Positions 34,255 to 43,060 of a stretch of 64,000 nt of DNA are shown piece by piece. This DNA comes from Bacillus sp. REN3 (GTDB lineage: Bacteria; Bacillota; Bacilli; Bacillales; Cytobacillaceae), in assembly GCF_017912555.1 (NCBI RefSeq), contig NZ_JAERSD010000005.1, positions 1 to 64,000 of the forward strand, read 5' to 3'. A program made the translations under genes and the position numbers. Under the pieces are notes generated by a model. That model was not told the DNA's origin. It made no database searches and was given only the letters and a program-made list of their open reading frames with translations. The first letter of the stretch is position 1. The number at the start of each line of letters is the position of its first letter.

Positions 34255-36159
34255 ATGTGTGGCTTTATCGGTTGTCTACATGAAAAACCACAGGAATTCA
34301 GCAGCGAACAGAAACAACTGTTTAAAAATATGAATGATATCATTACCCATCGCGGTCCCGATGATGATGGGTATTTTTACGATGAGCATATCCAGTTCGG
34401 CTTCCGCCGTCTGAGCATCATCGATATTGAGAGCGGGCACCAGCCTTTGTCATATGAAAATGAGCGTTATTGGATCATTTTCAACGGAGAAATCTATAAT
34501 TATCTTGAGCTTCGTGAAGAACTGATCCAGGAAGGGTTTGAATTTGAGACCCACTCGGATACAGAGGTCATCATTGCTTTGTACAGCCAGCTTAAGGAAC
34601 ACGCAGTAGACAAGCTTCGCGGCATGTTCGGTTTTGTGATATGGGATAAGCAGGAACAGATGCTTTTTGGCGCCCGTGACCATTTTGGCATCAAGCCGTT
34701 CTTTTATTATGAAAACGGAGAACGCACATTCTTCGGTTCCGAAAAAAAGAGCATCCTGCTTGCGCTTGAAAACGATGTCCTTGATTACAAGGCACTGCAG
34801 CACTACTTGACATATCAGTTCGTTCCTGAGCCTCATACGATGTCAGAGGGGATCCGCAAGCTGGAGCCTGGCCATTATTTCACGAAGAAAATCGGTTCTC
34901 CAATGGAAATCAGGCGCTACTGGAAGGCAAGCTTCCAGCCGGTCCATCAATCAGAAGATGAGTTCATCAAGGAAATTAAGGATGTCCTGTTTGAATCAGT
35001 TAAAATGCATATGCGCAGTGATGTGCCAGTCGGTTCTTTCCTGTCCGGCGGGATTGACTCTTCGATCATCGCTTCGATTGCAAAAGAATACCATCCGGCG
35101 ATCAAGACATTCTCTGTCGGTTTTGAGCGGAACGGCTTCAGTGAAATCGATGTAGCAAAAGAAACAGCCGACAAGCTTGGCGTCGAAAACATCAGTTATG
35201 TCATCAGCCCGGAAGAATACATGGAAGAGCTTCCGAAAATCATGTGGCATATGGATGACCCGCTTGCCGATCCAGCAGCGGTACCTTTGTATTTCGTAGC
35301 ACGCGAGGCGCGAAAACATGTTACCGTTGTCCTGTCCGGCGAAGGCGCGGATGAGTTGTTTGGCGGCTACAATATTTATCGTGAGCCTCAGGATCTTGAA
35401 GTATTCGAAAAGGTGCCCCGCATAGGCAAGGCAATGCTGCGCGGCATCGCGAGGATGATGCCGGATGGAGTGAAGGGCAAGAGCTTCATCGAACGAGGCG
35501 TGACACCAATGGAAGAGCGGTATATCGGCAATGCGAAAATGTTCTCTGAAAAAGAGAAAAGCCAGCTTCTCCATGTTTACAATAACCAGTACAATTTTAC
35601 AGATATCACAAAACCGCTCTATCGCGAGAGCAGGGGGTATGATCCAGTCGATACGATGCAGTACATTGATATCCACACCTGGATGCGCGGCGACATTCTG
35701 TTGAAGGCGGATAAGATGACGATGGCCCACTCACTTGAGCTTCGCGTCCCGTTTCTTGACAAGATTGTGTTCGAAACGGCCTCCAAGATTCCGACAAGCC
35801 TGAAGACAGCCAACGGAACGACCAAATACATTCTCCGCAAGGCGGCTGAAGGGGTGGTCCCTGAGCATGTCCTGACACGGAAAAAGCTCGGTTTCCCAGT
35901 ACCGATCCGCCACTGGCTGAAAGATGAAATGAACGAATGGGCAAAGAAGCTGATCACGGAAAGCCAAACGGATCATTTGATCAACAAAGCATACTTGCTG
36001 AAGCTTTTGGATGACCATTGCCGGAACAAAGGGGATTACAGCCGGAAGATCTGGACTGTCCTAATGTTCATGCTCTGGCATGATGTGTATGTTGAAAAAA
36101 AATACTCCTTTCAAAAGGAGTATGAAACGCAAAAGGTATTGCAGTCGCTGAAAGGCTAA
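34255..36159 (+). CDS. asnB: Glutamine-hydrolysing asparagine synthetase AsnB
   Basis: AsnB makes asparagine from aspartate, ATP and glutamine. The 634-aa protein must start at the ATG at 34255 so that the nucleophile Cys2 (MCGFIGCL) is N-terminal; an upstream codon at 34234 would bury it. The amidotransferase domain shows FNGEIYNYLELRE; the synthetase domain has the PP-loop SGGIDSS near residue 264 and the LSGEGADELFGGY block. The stop shares bases with the convergent C39 peptidase gene. Confidence 0.96.
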   Translation: MCGFIGCLHEKPQEFSSEQKQLFKNMNDIITHRGPDDDGYFYDEHIQFGFRRLSIIDIESGHQPLSYENERYWIIFNGEIYNYLELREELIQEGFEFETHSDTEVIIALYSQLKEHAVDKLRGMFGFVIWDKQEQMLFGARDHFGIKPFFYYENGERTFFGSEKKSILLALENDVLDYKALQHYLTYQFVPEPHTMSEGIRKLEPGHYFTKKIGSPMEIRRYWKASFQPVHQSEDEFIKEIKDVLFESVKMHMRSDVPVGSFLSGGIDSSIIASIAKEYHPAIKTFSVGFERNGFSEIDVAKETADKLGVENISYVISPEEYMEELPKIMWHMDDPLADPAAVPLYFVAREARKHVTVVLSGEGADELFGGYNIYREPQDLEVFEKVPRIGKAMLRGIARMMPDGVKGKSFIERGVTPMEERYIGNAKMFSEKEKSQLLHVYNNQYNFTDITKPLYRESRGYDPVDTMQYIDIHTWMRGDILLKADKMTMAHSLELRVPFLDKIVFETASKIPTSLKTANGTTKYILRKAAEGVVPEHVLTRKKLGFPVPIRHWLKDEMNEWAKKLITESQTDHLINKAYLLKLLDDHCRNKGDYSRKIWTVLMFMLWHDVYVEKKYSFQKEYETQKVLQSLKG

Positions 36160-37031
36160 TTTGGCAGGAACGTAATCGCCTGCTTTCCCATCTGCACCCA
36201 TGCTTGCTCAAAATCATGCATGGGTGCTTTTCTATTTTTCTCGCCAGTGAGCGGGTCATTGAAAAATACATATTCCTGGTCGTAGCCAGTCACTAGCACA
36301 GAATGCTCTTTTGTTGTCACTTTCACTTTTCCGGAGGGGGTGTACCACGTCTGGAAATAGCTTTCATCGATTCTTTTATACAGAGTGTTGATAATGACCC
36401 ATACGGGACGTCCATCTGAAAGATGGGTTTTCAGTTCCGAGAATTCCGCTCCGGTGATGTCCTTTATTTTCCCGGGGAGATAGCGTTCAGCCAATTCGGC
36501 GATGGGTTTATGGTAAACACCGAGGCCTGGTTCGGTGTATGTATACATGTTGCCGACAAAACCTTCATTCGGATTGCCAAAATAGATGTTTCCATCGGCT
36601 AACTTGTACTCTGCTGGGTTTTTTTTCACTTCCCTTGCAAGGGTAAGCTTGTCTGTCCCCACTCCGGCATATTGCAGGAGCATGGAAAGGCTGGTGACCT
36701 CGCACCCGCGGGGAAGCTCAGGCATCTGCCCGATGATTGGGGCATCAAGCAACACATTATCTTTTATAGGGATCACTTCCGCCATCGGGCCGTCCTTGAT
36801 GAGCGGGACCTGATTTTTCACTGATGGCTTGATCCATTGCTTGACTGTCTCGACCGCCTTCGCCACTTTTGCCTCCTGCAGGTTTTCGAATGCGAAAGCG
36901 CCAATAAAGGAAAGGAAGACAACCAGGAACATCATCGTCGATTTGATGATGCTCCTGCTTTTGCTTGTCAGGTAAAAAAATAAGGAAAGCAGCGGTACAA
37001 TGGCTGCCAGCATTAAAAATACCGAGTTCAT
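36156..37031 (-). CDS. Membrane-anchored C39-family peptidase-like protein
   Basis: The 291-aa protein has two N-terminal membrane segments (residues 2-22 and 28-50) and a C39-like papain fold: candidate Cys in LPRGCEVTSLSMLLQYAG, His in KEHSVLVTGYD and Asp in FFNDPLTG. These YvpB-like domains are peptidase-related, but substrates are unknown and there is no ABC or bacteriocin partner here. AAGGTG precedes the ATG. It overlaps the asnB stop by 4 nt. Confidence 0.85.
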   Translation of the reverse strand: MNSVFLMLAAIVPLLSLFFYLTSKSRSIIKSTMMFLVVFLSFIGAFAFENLQEAKVAKAVETVKQWIKPSVKNQVPLIKDGPMAEVIPIKDNVLLDAPIIGQMPELPRGCEVTSLSMLLQYAGVGTDKLTLAREVKKNPAEYKLADGNIYFGNPNEGFVGNMYTYTEPGLGVYHKPIAELAERYLPGKIKDITGAEFSELKTHLSDGRPVWVIINTLYKRIDESYFQTWYTPSGKVKVTTKEHSVLVTGYDQEYVFFNDPLTGEKNRKAPMHDFEQAWVQMGKQAITFLPN

Positions 37032-37134
37032 CCTTCATCACCTTGTCCTACCGCATAAACATGGAAGTATGCGGGTATATAAGTTATTATCGGTGTAGAG
37101 AGGAAAATCTTAAGCATGGCAGCTGACCATTCGG

Positions 37135-37653
37135 TTACAGGTAATTCTTCAAGCCTTTATAATAATTGCCTTTCTCGGCGTATTCCCTTGAAATCCGTTC
37201 CATGTCCTTGATATCTTCCTCGGTCAGTTCGCGGATAACTTTTGCGGGCCTTCCGAATGCGAGAGTATTGGGCGGGATTTTCTTGCCCTGTGGCACAAGG
37301 CTTCCTGCGCCAATGAAAGCACCCTCGCCAATTTCCGCCTGATCCAATACGATGGATCCCATGCCGATCAGCGCTTTTTTCCTGATGATACAACTATGGA
37401 GGATGACTTGATGCCCAACCGTCACTTCGTCTTCAAGAATGAGCGGATTATTCGGGCTTTGGTGAAGGACTGAGTTGTCCTGGATATTCACTTTACTGCC
37501 AATAATAGTCGGCGCAACGTCACCTCGAATCGACGTATTGAACCAGACGCTGGACTCTTCGCCAATCTCGACATCTCCTGTAATGGTCACATAGTCAGCG
37601 ATAAACGCAGAATCCGCTATTTTTGGTGTCTTGCCGTGATAAGGATAAATCAT
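37135..37653 (-). CDS. ytoA: Gamma-carbonic anhydrase-like hexapeptide protein YtoA
   Basis: The 172-aa left-handed beta-helix protein carries the gamma-CA zinc-ligand pattern: SVLHQSPNN and VGHQVILHSC supply three histidines, with RGDV and NIQDNSV upstream. The ATG at 37653 has AGGAGTG in front; the frame extends upstream without one. Whether it is an active anhydrase is not known. It is the second carbonic anhydrase-type gene in the window. Confidence 0.9.
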   Translation of the reverse strand: MIYPYHGKTPKIADSAFIADYVTITGDVEIGEESSVWFNTSIRGDVAPTIIGSKVNIQDNSVLHQSPNNPLILEDEVTVGHQVILHSCIIRKKALIGMGSIVLDQAEIGEGAFIGAGSLVPQGKKIPPNTLAFGRPAKVIRELTEEDIKDMERISREYAEKGNYYKGLKNYL

Positions 37654-37771
37654 TATGCACACTCCTGATTCAAAAATTTTTTCGGTAAATAAAGCTTTCA
37701 TTTTTAAATTCATCTAATTATATATTATAGTTCTTTTAAATAAAGAAAAAGTAATAAGAGGGGGAATCATC

Positions 37772-38575
37772 ATGTGGAAATGGGAAGCGGACGGGGAAGC
37801 CAAGGCTGTCATCGTCATGATCCATGGAGCGCTTGAGCATCATCGCCGGTATGGCTGGCTGATCGAGATGTGGCGTTCTTCCGGCTTTCATGTCATCATG
37901 GGTGATTTGCCGGGCCAGGGTATGACAACGAGAGTGAACCGAGGCCATATCGATTCGTTTGACGAATATATCAACGAAGTGAAGGATTGGATCGAGGCCG
38001 CGTATGATTTCGATTTGCCTGTGTTCCTCCTTGCCCATAGCATGGGAGGACTTGTTGCGATCCGATTGCTTCAGGAGGAGCATATGGACATAGCTGGGGT
38101 CATTCTTTCTTCCCCATGCCTTGGGCTTGTCAACTATCCTTCAAAAATGATGGAGATGCTTTCCCATGGCATCAATGTCATCATGCCGACATTAAGGATG
38201 TCACCTGGGCTTACAGTCGAAATGGCGACAAGGAATGAAGATGTCAGGCAGGCTGACCAAAATGATTCTCTTTATATCACCAAGGTTTCTGTCAGATGGT
38301 ACCGGGAACTTATTTCCGCGATTGAGCTTGCTTACGAGAACATGGATAAACTACAGGATGTCCCAATGCTTGTGATGCAGGGCGGGGACGATAAAATAGT
38401 CAATAAGCATTCAGTCCTGGAATGGTTCAACCACGCTCCGCTTTCGGAAAAACGATACAAGGAATGGCCGAAATGCTACCATGAGGTTTTCAATGAGCCT
38501 GAACGCGAAGAGGTTTTCGCTTACGCGCTCGACTTCGTGATTAGCCAGCTGAAGGCGATTGGATATGTATACTAA
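37772..38575 (+). CDS. ytpA: Alpha/beta hydrolase YtpA (lysophospholipase-like)
   Basis: The 267-aa serine hydrolase has MIHGALEHHRRYGWLIEMW, nucleophile AHSMGGLVAIRL, acid in QGGDDKIVNKHS and His in WPKCYHEVFNEPE, the monoacylglycerol-lipase-like arrangement. In B. subtilis ytpA is linked to bacilysocin formation. AGAGGGGG precedes the ATG. It is followed 30 bp later by ytpB as in B. subtilis. Confidence 0.88.
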   Translation: MWKWEADGEAKAVIVMIHGALEHHRRYGWLIEMWRSSGFHVIMGDLPGQGMTTRVNRGHIDSFDEYINEVKDWIEAAYDFDLPVFLLAHSMGGLVAIRLLQEEHMDIAGVILSSPCLGLVNYPSKMMEMLSHGINVIMPTLRMSPGLTVEMATRNEDVRQADQNDSLYITKVSVRWYRELISAIELAYENMDKLQDVPMLVMQGGDDKIVNKHSVLEWFNHAPLSEKRYKEWPKCYHEVFNEPEREEVFAYALDFVISQLKAIGYVY

Positions 38576-38605
38576 AGATAAAATGGAAGGGGGAGAATCG
38601 GACTC

Positions 38606-39700
38606 ATGCTCATTCCATCTATGCCGCTAAGTTTAATGTACCGAGTCTATCGACAGGTACTGCCGCAGGTACACCGGGAGCTTTCCTATTGGAAAAGCAG
38701 GGCTGCGGAAATTCCCAATCCTGAATTGAGGAAACAGGCGCTTGCGAGTATCGAACATAAAACATTCCATTGTGAGGGAGGTTCGATTCTCAGCCTTACA
38801 GCAAAAGGAAAATACAAACAGGCAATCCGGTTCATTGTCGCTTACCAAACAATCAGCGACTATCTCGATAATCTCTGCGATCGAAGTACTTCCTTGGATC
38901 CGGCGGATTTTGCCGCACTGCATGAATCGATGGCCGATTCACTTAATCTTGAAAGCCAGCCCAAAAATTACTATCGTGAACGGAAAGACCAGAACGATGG
39001 TGGCTATCTTCTTGAACTTGTCACGGTCTGCCGTGAAGTACTGGCGGAGCTGGAGCATTTTGATTTCATCGAACAGCATCTTAAGGAACTCTGCAGCTAT
39101 TACTGCGATTTGCAGATTCACAAGCACGTAGAAGTCGAAGACCGCGTCCCGAGGCTGAAAACATGGTTCAATGACCATCGTGCAGACATTCCGGATATGG
39201 AATGGTATGAATTTTCGGCCTGTACAGGCTCGACTCTCGGTATTTTCTGCCTTGTTTCGTACGCGATGCGCGACGATTTCAAGCAAGAATATGCGGAAAG
39301 CATCCGCCATGGCTATTTTCCATACATACAGGGCCTGCATATCCTGCTTGATTACTTCATAGACCAGGAGGAAGACAGGCAGGGCGGCGATCTGAATTTC
39401 TGCTTCTATTATGAAAATGAGGAAGCGCTTTTCAGGAGGCTTGGCCATTTCGTGAAAAATGCCGATTACCATACCGCAAAGCTGCCGCACCGCAAATTCC
39501 ATAAACTAATCAACCGCGGATTGCTTGGCGTGTACTTGTCCGATGAAAAGGTAAGGAGCCAGGAAGGAATCAGAAAGCTTTCCAGGGAAATAATCAGGAA
39601 AGCAGGTCCGGTCAGCTATTTCTTTTACATCAATGGACGGGCCTATCGTTCACTGCAAAAGTGGATCCCGCATGGCCTTTCCAGGGCTTTGATAAAATAG
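38606..39700 (+). CDS. ytpB: Tetraprenyl-beta-curcumene synthase YtpB
   Basis: The 364-aa DUF2600 enzyme cyclises C35 heptaprenyl diphosphate to tetraprenyl-beta-curcumene, a sesquarterpene precursor in bacilli. Candidate metal-binding acidic motifs are YQTISDYLDNLCDR and DYFIDQEEDRQGGD. The ATG at 38606 lies about 12 bases after GGAAGGGGG; an in-frame ATG at 38621 is an alternative. It is the second gene of the ytpAB pair. Confidence 0.9.
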   Translation: MLIPSMPLSLMYRVYRQVLPQVHRELSYWKSRAAEIPNPELRKQALASIEHKTFHCEGGSILSLTAKGKYKQAIRFIVAYQTISDYLDNLCDRSTSLDPADFAALHESMADSLNLESQPKNYYRERKDQNDGGYLLELVTVCREVLAELEHFDFIEQHLKELCSYYCDLQIHKHVEVEDRVPRLKTWFNDHRADIPDMEWYEFSACTGSTLGIFCLVSYAMRDDFKQEYAESIRHGYFPYIQGLHILLDYFIDQEEDRQGGDLNFCFYYENEEALFRRLGHFVKNADYHTAKLPHRKFHKLINRGLLGVYLSDEKVRSQEGIRKLSREIIRKAGPVSYFFYINGRAYRSLQKWIPHGLSRALIK

Positions 39701-39914
39701 GAATTTTTCCTAGTCTTGGAATTTTGGCTAAAATACCATTATGGCGGCTGTAAATCCAGATGATTGGAATTACAGCCGCTTTCTTTTTTGGTCATAATGC
39801 CTCGTGCCCTTTGAGGAACTAGCAGCGGCTCAAACTATGTGGGATAGATTGCTGAATAAGGATATACGAGAGCAGCTGCTGGCAAAGCAAGAAAGGAAGG
39901 GCGCTAACGAGGCA

Positions 39915-40047
39915 GGATAGATTTTGGGTTCCCAGCTGCTATAGCAAAAAGGGAACGACGCGGGATAGATCTTGGGTTCCCAGCTGCTTTAGCAAAGAAG
40001 GGAATGACGCGGGATAGATCCCAAATCCCAGCAATTTTAGCAAGAAA
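39915..40047 (+). repeat. 48/49-bp tandem repeat, three units
   Basis: Units starting GGATAGAT lie at 39915, 39963 and 40012 and contain TTGGGTTCCCAGCTGCT, AGCAAA and GGGAA. The third unit is decayed. A further degenerate copy may start near 39842. The unit is AT-richer than and unrelated to the 52-bp repeat that follows directly. Confidence 0.75.
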
Positions 40048-40330
40048 GGTACCGCAAGAGGTCGTCTCGTGCCCGAACGGTCTGCCGGGAGGTGGAAAAG
40101 GTACCGCAAGAAGCCGTCTCGTGCCCGAACGGGCTGTCGGGAGGGAGAAAAGGTACCGCAAGAGGTCGTCTCGTGCCCGAACGGGTGGCCGGGAGGGTGA
40201 AAAGGTACCGCAAGAGGGCGTCTCGTGCCCGAATGGGCTGTCGGGAGGGTGAAAAGGTACCGCAAGAGGCCGTCTCGTGCCCGAACGGGTGGCCGGGAGG
40301 GTGAAAAGGTACCGCAAAGGCGCGGATCGG
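40048..40330 (+). repeat. 52-bp tandem repeat, five full units plus a partial sixth
   Basis: GGTACCGCAA recurs at 40048, 40100, 40152, 40204, 40256 and 40308, exactly 52 bp apart. Each full unit has CGTCTCGTGCCCGAACGG and ends in a GGGAGG(G)TGAAAA-like string. The core GCCCGAACGGGC is a hairpin-forming palindrome in some units. Because 52 is not a multiple of three, open frames here change frame each unit and are spurious. No gene is supported in 39701-40519. Confidence 0.9.
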
Positions 40331-40459
40331 GCCCAAGGGCTGCTTGCCGAGCAAGGGGAACAACTGAGGGCGGGAACCTGCCCTGCCCAAAGACAAGGTA
40401 TCAATCTAGTCAAGCTTTTTTACATTCGGAAAGAGATACATTCGGAAAGAAATCCGCCA

Positions 40460-40508
40460 ACAAAAAAGCTGTTTTTCACCAGCATTTCTCTGGTGAAAAA
40501 CAGCTTTT
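40460..40508 (-). terminator. Strong terminator of ytqA-mnmM unit
   Basis: A 19-bp perfect stem runs from 40464-40482 to 40490-40508 around a CATTTCT loop; on the minus strand it is followed by TTTTTTG. It lies 12 bp after the mnmM stop. Confidence 0.9.
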
Positions 40509-40519
40509 AAATTTTCCTC

Positions 40520-41092
40520 TTACCTTTTCTCAATCGCGATGATGAATGGCGGATTGTTTTTCTGGTTCAGGAACCGGTATTCGAGGACGTGTGCTTCATC
40601 CTGGCTGATTGATTTTACATGACGGAGCAAGTAGTCACGTTCGACCGCACCTTCAGGGTGTCCGTGGTAAATGACAATGACGATGATCCCTTCTGGTGCC
40701 ATGATCTGCAGCAGCTGTTCGATGGCTGAAATCGTAGTGTGAGGGACAGTGACAATGCTTTTGTCTCCGCCCGGCAGATACCCGAGGTTGAAAATCGCCC
40801 CTGTTATCTTGCCGAAATGAAGAGGTGGAATCGTTTCAAGGATATTTTCGTGACCTGTATGGAACAATGTGACCTGTTCCTGCAGTCCATGTTCCTGTAA
40901 TTTTGTCCTGCATGAAGCCAGAGCCTCATCCTGAATATCAAATCCGTATACCCTGCCAGTACGGCCAGCAAGGTTTGCAAGGAAAATTGTGTCGTGGCCA
41001 TTTCCTACAGTGGCGTCAATCACGATATCGCCTGGTTTAACGGCAAGCTTAAGCAAGCTTCTTGCAAATGGAAGGATCCGTTCAAGCTTCAT
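40520..41092 (-). CDS. mnmM: tRNA wobble-uridine methyltransferase MnmM (YtqB)
   Basis: The 190-aa SAM-dependent methyltransferase has motif I DIVIDATVGNGHDTIFLA, acidic motif VYGFDIQDEAL and the NLGYLPGGDK block typical of the YtqB family, recently assigned as MnmM, which methylates nm5(s2)U34 of tRNA in bacteria lacking MnmC. The ATG at 41092 (MKLERILPF) overlaps the ytqA stop (ATGA); the longer frame to 41185 lies within ytqA. Confidence 0.88.
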   Translation of the reverse strand: MKLERILPFARSLLKLAVKPGDIVIDATVGNGHDTIFLANLAGRTGRVYGFDIQDEALASCRTKLQEHGLQEQVTLFHTGHENILETIPPLHFGKITGAIFNLGYLPGGDKSIVTVPHTTISAIEQLLQIMAPEGIIVIVIYHGHPEGAVERDYLLRHVKSISQDEAHVLEYRFLNQKNNPPFIIAIEKR

Positions 41093-42057
41093 TCCAAAGC
41101 CACCGCCTTTTCCGCGGCATAGTATTTTCCTTGCCAGCTGCCGCGCTGTTTCATTTCTGCATCGATTGCGTTCAGGACTTCCCATTTATTGACGCTCCAC
41201 ATTGGGCCGACCATCAAATCGATTGGCCCGTCGCCGGTGATCCTGTGGATGATCATTTCCGGCGGCAGGATTTCCAGTTGATCGCAAACAAGGTTGATAT
41301 ATTGTTCAAAAGAAAGGAATTCCAACAATCCTTTTTCGTATTGCTTGACCATCGGGGTGCCTTTTAATAGATGGAGCAGGTGGATTTTGATGCCCTGGAC
41401 GTCAAGGTTCGCGACTTCCCTCGCTGTTTCCATCATCATGTCGGTTGTTTCAAGCGGAAGCCCGTTTATGATATGGGAGCAGATCCTGATCCCATGCTTC
41501 CGGAGCTTGTCCACGCCTTCCTTATACGTTTCGTAATCGTGGGCACGGTTAATCAATGTGGCTGTACTTTCATGGATGGTCTGCAAACCAAGTTCAACCC
41601 ATAAATATGTCCTTTCATTCAATTCTGCAAGATACTCGACGACATCATCCGGAAGACAATCAGGCCTGGTCGCAATCGAGAGGCCGACAACTCCTTCTTC
41701 CTCAAGGACCGACTCATATTTTTCACGCAGCACTTCGACGGGTGCGTGTGTGTTCGTGAATGCCTGGAAGTACGCCAGGTATTTTCCGTCTTTCCATTTT
41801 GAATGCATTTTTTCTTTGATTTTTAGGAATTGAGTGCCAAGGTCTTCAACCCTGTTACCCGCAAAATCGCCTGAACCTGAGGCGCTGCAAAATGTGCATC
41901 CGCCGTGGGCGACAGTACCATCACGGTTCGGACAGTCGAAGCCTCCATCAAGAGCGACCTTGAAGACTTTATGGCCAAAATGCTTCCGCAAGTGGTAATT
42001 CCAGGTGTAGTATCGTTTGTCATCCGAAGCATATCGAAAAGGGTTGGCCTGAGACAT
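41089..42057 (-). CDS. ytqA: Radical SAM protein YtqA (TIGR01212/YhcC type)
   Basis: The 322-aa protein has the cluster-binding region CPNRDGTVAHGGCTFCS, with the spacing of this subfamily, and ELGLQTIHESTATLINRAHD. In B. subtilis and relatives it is adjacent to and coupled with ytqB, hinting at a shared role in tRNA U34 chemistry; that link is inference. AGGAGG precedes the ATG. Confidence 0.88.
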   Translation of the reverse strand: MSQANPFRYASDDKRYYTWNYHLRKHFGHKVFKVALDGGFDCPNRDGTVAHGGCTFCSASGSGDFAGNRVEDLGTQFLKIKEKMHSKWKDGKYLAYFQAFTNTHAPVEVLREKYESVLEEEGVVGLSIATRPDCLPDDVVEYLAELNERTYLWVELGLQTIHESTATLINRAHDYETYKEGVDKLRKHGIRICSHIINGLPLETTDMMMETAREVANLDVQGIKIHLLHLLKGTPMVKQYEKGLLEFLSFEQYINLVCDQLEILPPEMIIHRITGDGPIDLMVGPMWSVNKWEVLNAIDAEMKQRGSWQGKYYAAEKAVALE

Positions 42058-42249
42058 ATCAGAAACCTCCTTGTACCTATCTGTTCAATAAATACCTTAA
42101 AGAATTGTATCACTAAGAGTAAACGAATCCAATCCTTATTAATAATTGGCAGCCAGGATTATTGTTAAAAAGGTGATAGGAAAATGTTCTGTGACCAAAA
42201 ATAAAAAAGAAGCAGACTTGCTTCATTGACATATAAAGGAGGACTGAAA

Positions 42250-42513
42250 TTGGCAACTCGACAATCAGTTGACCAGCTTCTCCAGCAATGTGAGGATGCA
42301 ATCCGGCTCGCTCAAGAGCGATATCAGGATGCCAGCATGCAGGAGCATTATAACGATGGGGATTTCACAAATGCCCTCCAAACCATTGAGGATGCCTACA
42401 ATGACCTTGCCAAGCTCGCTCTCAGCGCCAATGCCCAGCAGCGTGAGCGTCTGCATAGGATGAGGCTCCAGCTCCAGCAGGTACAGAACAACATGATTTT
42501 ATTGGATCATTGA
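42250..42513 (+). CDS. ytzC: YtzC, DUF2524 family protein
   Basis: The 87-aa helical protein (LATRQSVDQLLQQCEDAIR) starts with TTG seven bases after AAAGGAGG. It is Gln-rich and coiled-coil-like, with no membrane segment. Function unknown. A second small gene follows 16 bp later. Confidence 0.8.
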   Translation: MATRQSVDQLLQQCEDAIRLAQERYQDASMQEHYNDGDFTNALQTIEDAYNDLAKLALSANAQQRERLHRMRLQLQQVQNNMILLDH

Positions 42514-42529
42514 CAGGGAGGGAATATCG

Positions 42530-42709
42530 TTGAAAAAGCGCTCGAAACAAAATAATCCAGAGCAAAAAACGCGGAATGGCATCAACAGCGAGGATCTTGA
42601 ATTGGGGCAGGATTATAACCCGGTAAAGGAAGCAAAAAAGAAATATGAGCAAAAAGGCGGTCAGGCTGTTAAGTCTAAATTCCACCCTGAACCAGGGCAA
42701 TCTTCATAA
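42530..42709 (+). CDS. Small hydrophilic protein of unknown function
   Basis: This 59-aa frame starts with TTG behind GGGAGGG and reads MKKRSKQNNPEQKT... ending KSKFHPEPGQSS. It is rich in Lys, Gln, Asn and Gly and lacks hydrophobic segments, a composition like small spore-associated proteins, but I do not recognise a family. Strong binding site, close spacing to ytzC and a terminator directly after it support a real gene. Confidence 0.65.
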   Translation: MKKRSKQNNPEQKTRNGINSEDLELGQDYNPVKEAKKKYEQKGGQAVKSKFHPEPGQSS

Positions 42710-42720
42710 ATTTGTAACAC

Positions 42721-42752
42721 CCTCACTTCGAAAAGACGAAGTGAGGTTTTTT
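42721..42752 (+). terminator. Terminator after ytzC and the small gene
   Basis: A 10-bp perfect stem CCTCACTTCG / CGAAGTGAGG with an AAAAGA loop is followed by TTTTTTG. Confidence 0.92.
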
Positions 42753-42872
42753 GTTTTTTAAAATATGGCTTGAATTAACGGATCTAAAGGGAGAAGCTGG
42801 TAAGGAAAGATGCAGAATTCTTATCATCGGGATCCCCCTCGTTCACAATTCGGATAAAACTGGCTGAAATTC

Positions 42873-42920
42873 CGTGATGTAAATCACAGATTGAGCCATC
42901 GGAGAAATGGTTTAAATAAT
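42873..42920 (+). promoter_or_regulatory. Fnr/Crp-type site and -10 region of the ccm-nrf operon
   Basis: CGTGA-N6-TCACA occupies 42873-42888, with an A/T-rich -10 candidate (TTTAAATAAT, 42911-42920). The spacing puts the site centre at about -41 to -46. No SigA -35 is evident. The remaining leader to 43060 is about 140 nt and shows no gene. Confidence 0.6.
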
Positions 42921-43060
42921 GTAGAAGCCTTATGAGAATCAGGTTTTTACATTAAAAACCAAAATCATTCAAATCGCTTAGGCCGTCTTTAATGAATGGA
43001 ATGCAGACAATTCATGTGAAAAGTTTCACAGGATTGTCACATATAGAAAGGATGTACGAA

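Noticed and set aside
40048-40330. CRISPR array
   Set aside because: Units are contiguous 52-bp near-identical copies with no distinct spacers and no cas genes nearby.
39904-40542. Several open frames of 65-170 codons on both strands
   Set aside because: They run through the 48-bp and 52-bp repeats. A 52-bp unit shifts frame each time, so long frames arise only because stops are missing from the GC-rich unit.
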